64,000 bases of DNA. Origin: CATOSP01 sp965216155 (GTDB lineage: Bacteria > Chloroflexota > Dehalococcoidia > Lucifugimonadales > UBA3495). Of the stretch, positions 59,331 through 64,000 are shown piece by piece (positions within the stretch are counted from its first letter, which is position 1; each line of letters starts with the position of its first letter). Below the pieces are notes generated by a model. It had not been told where the DNA came from and did not search any database. It saw only the letters and a list, made by a program, of their open reading frames with translations. A program made the translations under genes and the position numbers. The DNA lies in assembly GCA_965216155.1 (NCBI GenBank), contig CBDCFD010000007.1:2009210-2073209 (forward strand), given 5' to 3'.

Positions 59331-62300
59331 CGAAAAGGCCGAGGGCAGCGTCCCCGCCTCCTTGGGTCACCATGGACGCCTGAAGCGTAACGGTCCCCGC
59401 GGATTCGGCCACGCTGGTGGCCGCCGTCACCCAGGCCACCTCCACGTCGATGGTCGCCGCCGGTGTGCCCGTCGTCGTCGCGGACCACGCGCCGTTGACT
59501 GGAGGGTCGGCGCTGCCGTTGACCGCACGTACCTGCACGTCGTACTGGGAGGCGTTGACCAGGCCGGCCTGGAGGTAGTGCAGGGGGCCCGAGGACCAGG
59601 CCCCGGTGGCCTCCGTCCAGTTGCTGTCGGCGTTCTCGTCGGCTGAGGTCAGGATGTGGCGGAGGTCGTAGGAGGTGATCTCCCCCGGCAAGGCCCCCGC
59701 CGGCGCGGTCCCAGACCACGCCCAGGGAGGCGTCGGAGGGAGTCACCAAGGCGATGGCCGGGGCGGCCAGGGCCGGCACCATGGGCGTCCCCTCCGCGCT
59801 CTGGGACCACAGCCCGGTGCCGTAGCTGTTGACCGCGCGCACCTGCACCATGTGCTCCACCGCCGAGGCCAGCCCGGTCAGAGTGTGGGTCAGGGTCCCC
59901 GGACTGCCAGATGTCCTCCAGCACTGCCCAGCTCGCGCGCCGTCGATGGAGTGGCGGAGTCGTAGCGCGTGATTGCCGTCGCGCCCGTCACCGCCGGCGC
60001 GGTCCAGTTCACCGTCAGGCTGCGCGTACCCGCGGTGACGGCGCCGGTGTCCGGGAACTCCGGGCGGCCCGGCATCTGGCCGTGCCCGTAGAACTGCAGC
60101 TTCCACTTGCTGAACGTCCCGGAAGTGGTCTTGAGGGGGTCGCTGCCAGAGACGAAGTCGTCTGGGACGACGGGGTCCGTAATCCGCAGGTCCAGACGCC
60201 TTTGGTGCTCTCGCCCAGGTGCACCGCGTCGCCAAAGTTGTGGACGTGACCCGGCCATACGTAGTTCCGGTAATCTCGATTGATCACGACGCTGCGCTGC
60301 ACGACAGCCACAACGCCTGAGGGTGACACAAGCTCGATCTGCAGCTCACGGAAGTAGTCGTGGTTCATCGCCATGGGGATCTGGATGAACTCGATAAAGG
60401 GGATCTCCTCCTCAATGGTGAAGGTCAATTCCAGGGAGGTGGCGCCGTCGTCGTTGGGGATGGGCGCCGCCTCGTGGGTCTGCCAGCCGGTGTCCAGCTT
60501 GTGCAGGGCCGGGACGTTGGTCCACGCCAGTGCCCGCTCCACAGCCGCCTTCGCGTCCAGGGCCCCAAACCCGTTTTCCTGGCTGTGGGAGTAGCGTGTG
60601 CCGGGAGTCAGGTAGACCGGCGCTCCGGTCACCCATCGGGGGTGGTCGGGCTGCACCTTGCGAGATGTCTCGGCCAGGATCAGCTTGACGTCCCGCCAGG
60701 TCAGGGCGGGGTTCGCCTCTCGCATGAGGGCGATCACCCCCGCCGCCATGGGCGCGGCCGCGCTGGTCCCCGAGAAGTTGGACCGGTACGCGTATCCGCC
60801 GTCGGTGGTGGTCACCGCTGCCCTGGGGTAGCCCGGGACGAGATTCGGTACTCGAGCCGCCCACCATTCCGGGGCTGTTTCCCACACCCCCGGCGCCGTC
60901 ACCCAGATGACGGCCCCCGCTTCAGACGACTCCGTCTTGTTCCCGAAGATGTCGTGCTCACCCACAGCGGTGACGCCCCAGTAGTTGGCGTACTCATCCA
61001 GATTGGCGTAATCAATAACCGTGTCGTTTTGCCTTGGTCTGCCCCCATTCCCCGCAGCCCAGATGTAGGAGATCCCCTTGCCCCCGTTGCCCGCAGTCAC
61101 ACCCCGGTCTATTGCCCGCTTCCAGATGGCGCCGGCTGCCTGGGTGAAGCCGTTGTCACGCGGACCCCAACTGTTGTTGGAGATAGCGGTGATGTTCATG
61201 TTTCGGGTCATGGCGTCTGCTTCGTTCGTGTCAGAGGCCTGCTTGACCACGTTGTAGGCGTAAATGGTTGCCATGGGAGCCACGCCAGACACGCCAATGC
61301 CGTTTTCCGCGGCGGCGATGATGCCTGCGACGCTCGTGCCGTGCGGAGGGATATCGCCAAAGAATCCGGTCAGGTCTTCAATGGTTTCTCCCGCGACATA
61401 GGAGTGGTTCAAGCTCGCATTGACATTGGGGGATAGGTCCGGGTGCGTGTACTCCATGGAGTTGTCTACAACGGCGACATTGATGCCATTCCCCTTGTAG
61501 CTGTCCCATACGTCCTGCATGTTCAGGTCGACGACGTCGATGTCCGGCAGCCCGGGATGGTGCAGGTGCCACTGGCAGTTGGCCAGCGGGTCCGTGAACC
61601 TGGGCTCGCCGCCTGCGCATTTGGCCCCACGCCGGTCATGCTCGTCGAAGGTGTAGACCAGGACGACGTATTTCTCCCGGGAGGCGCTGGTGCTGCCGGT
61701 GACCCTGATGTGGTAGGTCCCCGCATCCAGCCGGTGGATGTCCCGGAAGCCCACCTCCCGGTCCGCCCGGTACCGGGCGTAGTCCCGCAGCTTCGCGCCT
61801 CCGGCGTCCTGCAGCTCTCCCTGGATGAGCAGGTCGCCGGTGGAGGCTGCGGGGCTGCCCGCTGCGGTGACGCCGACGGTCCGCGGCTCCGTCAGGGTGA
61901 AGCTGAAAAAGTCGGCGTCCGTGGCCGAGCCGATACTCCCTGCCCCGGCGACATCCAGCGTCAGCGCCGCCGCCGCCGACCTGGACGTTCCCGGCGATGA
62001 CGCCGCCGAGGCGTGCACCGTGTAGTGCCCGGCCGAGCCTCGCTCGTGCTCCACCTTCAGGTAGTAGGTGGCCGCGCTCAGCGTCCGGCGTATCAGGAAG
62101 TTGGTGTTCCCCTTCAGATCAAAGTTGCCCTCCACCAGCCGCCCGGTCCCGTTGCTGGTGATGGCGGTGGTGCCGTTGCTCTGCAGGAGGGTGCCCTTGG
62201 TATTGGTGGGCCCGCTGCTGCGCAAGATGACGTCCGTGGAGGAGCCGATGACCAGCTTGTAGTAGTCGACGTCGGAGGATGAGTCCAGGGCCGCCTCGTA

Positions 62301-64000
62301 GGCGCCGCCCAGCGACAGGGTCGGGGCGCTGGACGTGCCCGTGGACTCCGTCCGCGACTCCACCCGCAGGACGTAGTCCCCGCCGATGCGGGAGAAGTCC
62401 CGTATTTCCAGATACCACGTCCCCGTGCCAACAGCGCGAATGATCTTGAAGTTCAGCGTCGCGTCGTCGTGGTCGCTGTCGTCGTTGCTGAAACGGGTGC
62501 CATTGGTGCTATTGCGCAGATAGCCACGGGTGTCCGCGTCGCCCGTGGTGTGGACGACCAGCTCCGCCGCGGTGCCGATGTTCAGGCGGAACCAGTCCCT
62601 GTCGCCGTTGCCGGTGAGGTGCCCGTGGATGGGCCAGTTGAGGGGGATGGTGGGGGCCTGCGCCAGGTCATTGGGGAAGTCGGCGGGAAGCCCCGTGGCG
62701 GTGGCGGACCAGGCGCCGTTGCCATTGGCCGTGACCGCCCGCACCTGCACGTCGTAGCCCACGTCGTTGGTGAGCCCGGTTACGGTGTGGGTGCGCGCCG
62801 AGGCGGAGGTGGTGGCGGCGCTCACCACCGTCCAGTTGGCGTCGGCGGCCTTGTCGGCGGCGTCGCTGCGGATGTGGCGCACGCCGTACCCGGTGACCAT
62901 GGCCGGCGGCGTGGTGGGCGCTCTCCACGACACCCTGAGCGCCCTCTCCTCCGCCCGCACCGTAGTGATGGACGGCGCCGCCGTGGCCGCCGTGGCCGGC
63001 GTCCCCACGGCCGTCTCCGACCAGCTCCCGTCCGTGGTGTTCCGGACGGCCCGCACCTGCACGTCGTAGGACGTGCCGTCTGTGAGCCCGGAGATGGTAT
63101 AGGACGGGGCGCCGCTGGCGGCGGTCCAGGCGTCGTCCTTCACCGTCCAGTTGCTGTCCCCCTTGTTCGTTGCGCTGCTCGCGATGTGGCGCACGTCGTA
63201 GGCGGTCACGCCCGCGGCGTCGTCAATGGTCCAGGTCACCCTCAAGACGGTGCTGGCGGGGTTGGCGGCGGTGATGACGGGGAGATCGGTGGGTCGGCCG
63301 TGGCCGTGGATGGTCAGCGACCAGGAGAGGAGGACGCCGTCGTTGCCCGCCGCGCGGTCCCGGATCCGCAGCGTCCACGTGCCCGACGGGTCCTCGCCCA
63401 GATGCCGCGCCGTCCCGAGCCGGACCCCGCCCCGAATGGCCTCCGGCGGCGCCGAGGCCCCGTATTCCGCCAGGCGCGAGACGGCGCCGGAGGGGGATAC
63501 CAGCTCGATGTCCACATCCCGGAAGGCGGGGTGCCGCATCACCGCCTCCACCTCCACGAACTCCACGAACTCCACTCCGGGCTCGACCGAGACAGTGCTT
63601 TCGGCATATGCGGCGCTCCGGGGAATGGCCAGGTCCAGGTTCCCGTCGGAGGCGGCTTCCACCGTTCGCAGCGGCGGCGGCGCGGTCCAGCCCACCGCCA
63701 GGTCCACCGCGGCCTTGGCGTCAACCACCCCGAAGCCGTAGCTCCGGTTGAAGTTGTAGCGCTCCGTGGTGGAGCCGTGCTTCAGGGCACCCATGGACCA
63801 GCCCGGAGCCGTTGGGGCGTTCTTCCGTGCCGAGGCCGCCAGGATGAGCTTGACGTCCCGCCACGTCAGGGCGGGGTTGGCCTTGCGGACCAGCGCCGCC
63901 ACCCCGGCCACGGCCGCTGCCGCCGCCCCCGTGCCGCCAGCCTCCTGGGTGTAGCGGTCGTAGGGCTCCGTCGTTGCGATTCCCGGGCGCGGGTTCCGGG

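Larger units (their letters stand above)
52586..64000 (-). pseudogene. Giant secreted protein with two subtilase (S8) domains, P-domains, FN3, Calx-beta and Ig-like repeats; frameshifted, 5' end outside window
   Basis: The gene enters from beyond base 64000 and ends at 52586, more than 3800 codons. Order on the minus strand: end of a first S8 domain (catalytic loop reads GGTGAAAAAVAG, so the Ser is Gly), P-domain-like sandwich (63600-63290), FN3 domains, PPC-like domains (62650-61700), a complete second S8 domain (61560-60650; Asp in VAVVDNSMEYTHPDL, His in PPHGTSVAG, Ser in SGTSAAAP), second P-domain, FN3 domains, seven Calx-beta repeats (about 59330-56590), a lectin/anchor-like region, FN3 and six Ig-like repeats of about 96 residues. 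Frames change near 60190 (one C missing), 59965, 59703, 59345 and 52935. The two large open stretches are 63911-60015 and 59330-52668. Probably exported and self-processing or degradative; whether it is functional depends on the frameshifts. Confidence 0.75.

Noticed and set aside
60360..61436. A 358-codon plus-strand frame opposite the second subtilase domain
   Set aside because: The minus strand carries the full Asp/His/Ser set of a subtilase here, so the opposite frame is a shadow.

Overview
The window looks like a slice of an environmental, GC-rich bacterial chromosome, most likely from a Chloroflexota lineage close to the Dehalococcoidia/SAR202 groups. That placement is inference. It rests on a 54-residue DUF5679-type zinc-ribbon gene, an LLM-class flavin oxidoreductase next to an NHL-repeat protein, a typical multi-pass sensor-kinase N-terminus, and very large secreted FN3/Calx-beta/subtilase proteins. 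No rRNA or complete tRNA is present to settle it.

Layout. (1) 1-5389, plus strand: a DUF58 / BatA-like / double-VWA membrane operon, probably core genome. (2) 5601-17258, minus strand: a defence-type run made of a UvrD-like helicase with a RelE-like N-terminus, an AAA-type ATPase, a broken type III-like DNA methyltransferase riddled with small TAGTGGA-type elements, a PIN-domain toxin-like pair, a broken Res subunit, an ImmA/IrrE peptidase and an XRE regulator. (3) 17454-18877, plus: a short prokaryotic Argonaute with one frameshift and one in-frame stop, divergent from the XRE gene. (4) 19.0-26.8 kb: IS630 and TPR debris, a 1.5-kb gene-poor stretch, then an integrated-element module (replication-relaxation protein, XRE regulator, tyrosine recombinase, 3' fragment of tRNA-Arg). 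(5) 26.8-33.5 kb: a truncated IS21 transposase, then three intact, tightly spaced genes (radical SAM enzyme, 135-aa DUF6375-like protein, 1325-aa nuclease-like/STAND-like NTPase) that I regard as the best candidate for an undescribed, probably defensive system. (6) 33.5-38.0 kb: an intact IS110 and two IS66 remnants bracketing an NHL/LLM pair. (7) 38.2-41.7 kb: small zinc-ribbon genes, a serine recombinase and a truncated sensor kinase. (8) 42.0-64.0 kb: two giant convergent secreted proteins, each broken by several frameshifts, separated by a Tn3 remnant and an IS630 copy that sits exactly between two mirror-image 133-bp miniature elements.

How it fits together. The genome has been heavily remodelled by mobile elements, and most older defence genes (Mod, Res, Argonaute) carry lesions, whereas the radical SAM/NTPase cassette is intact. 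Many lesions are single-base indels in short homopolymers, so part of the damage could be assembly error. The two premature stop codons (TAG for Trp in Res, TAA for Tyr in Argonaute) and the element insertions are harder to explain that way. All coordinates of frameshifts are read from the point where family-like protein sequence jumps frame.
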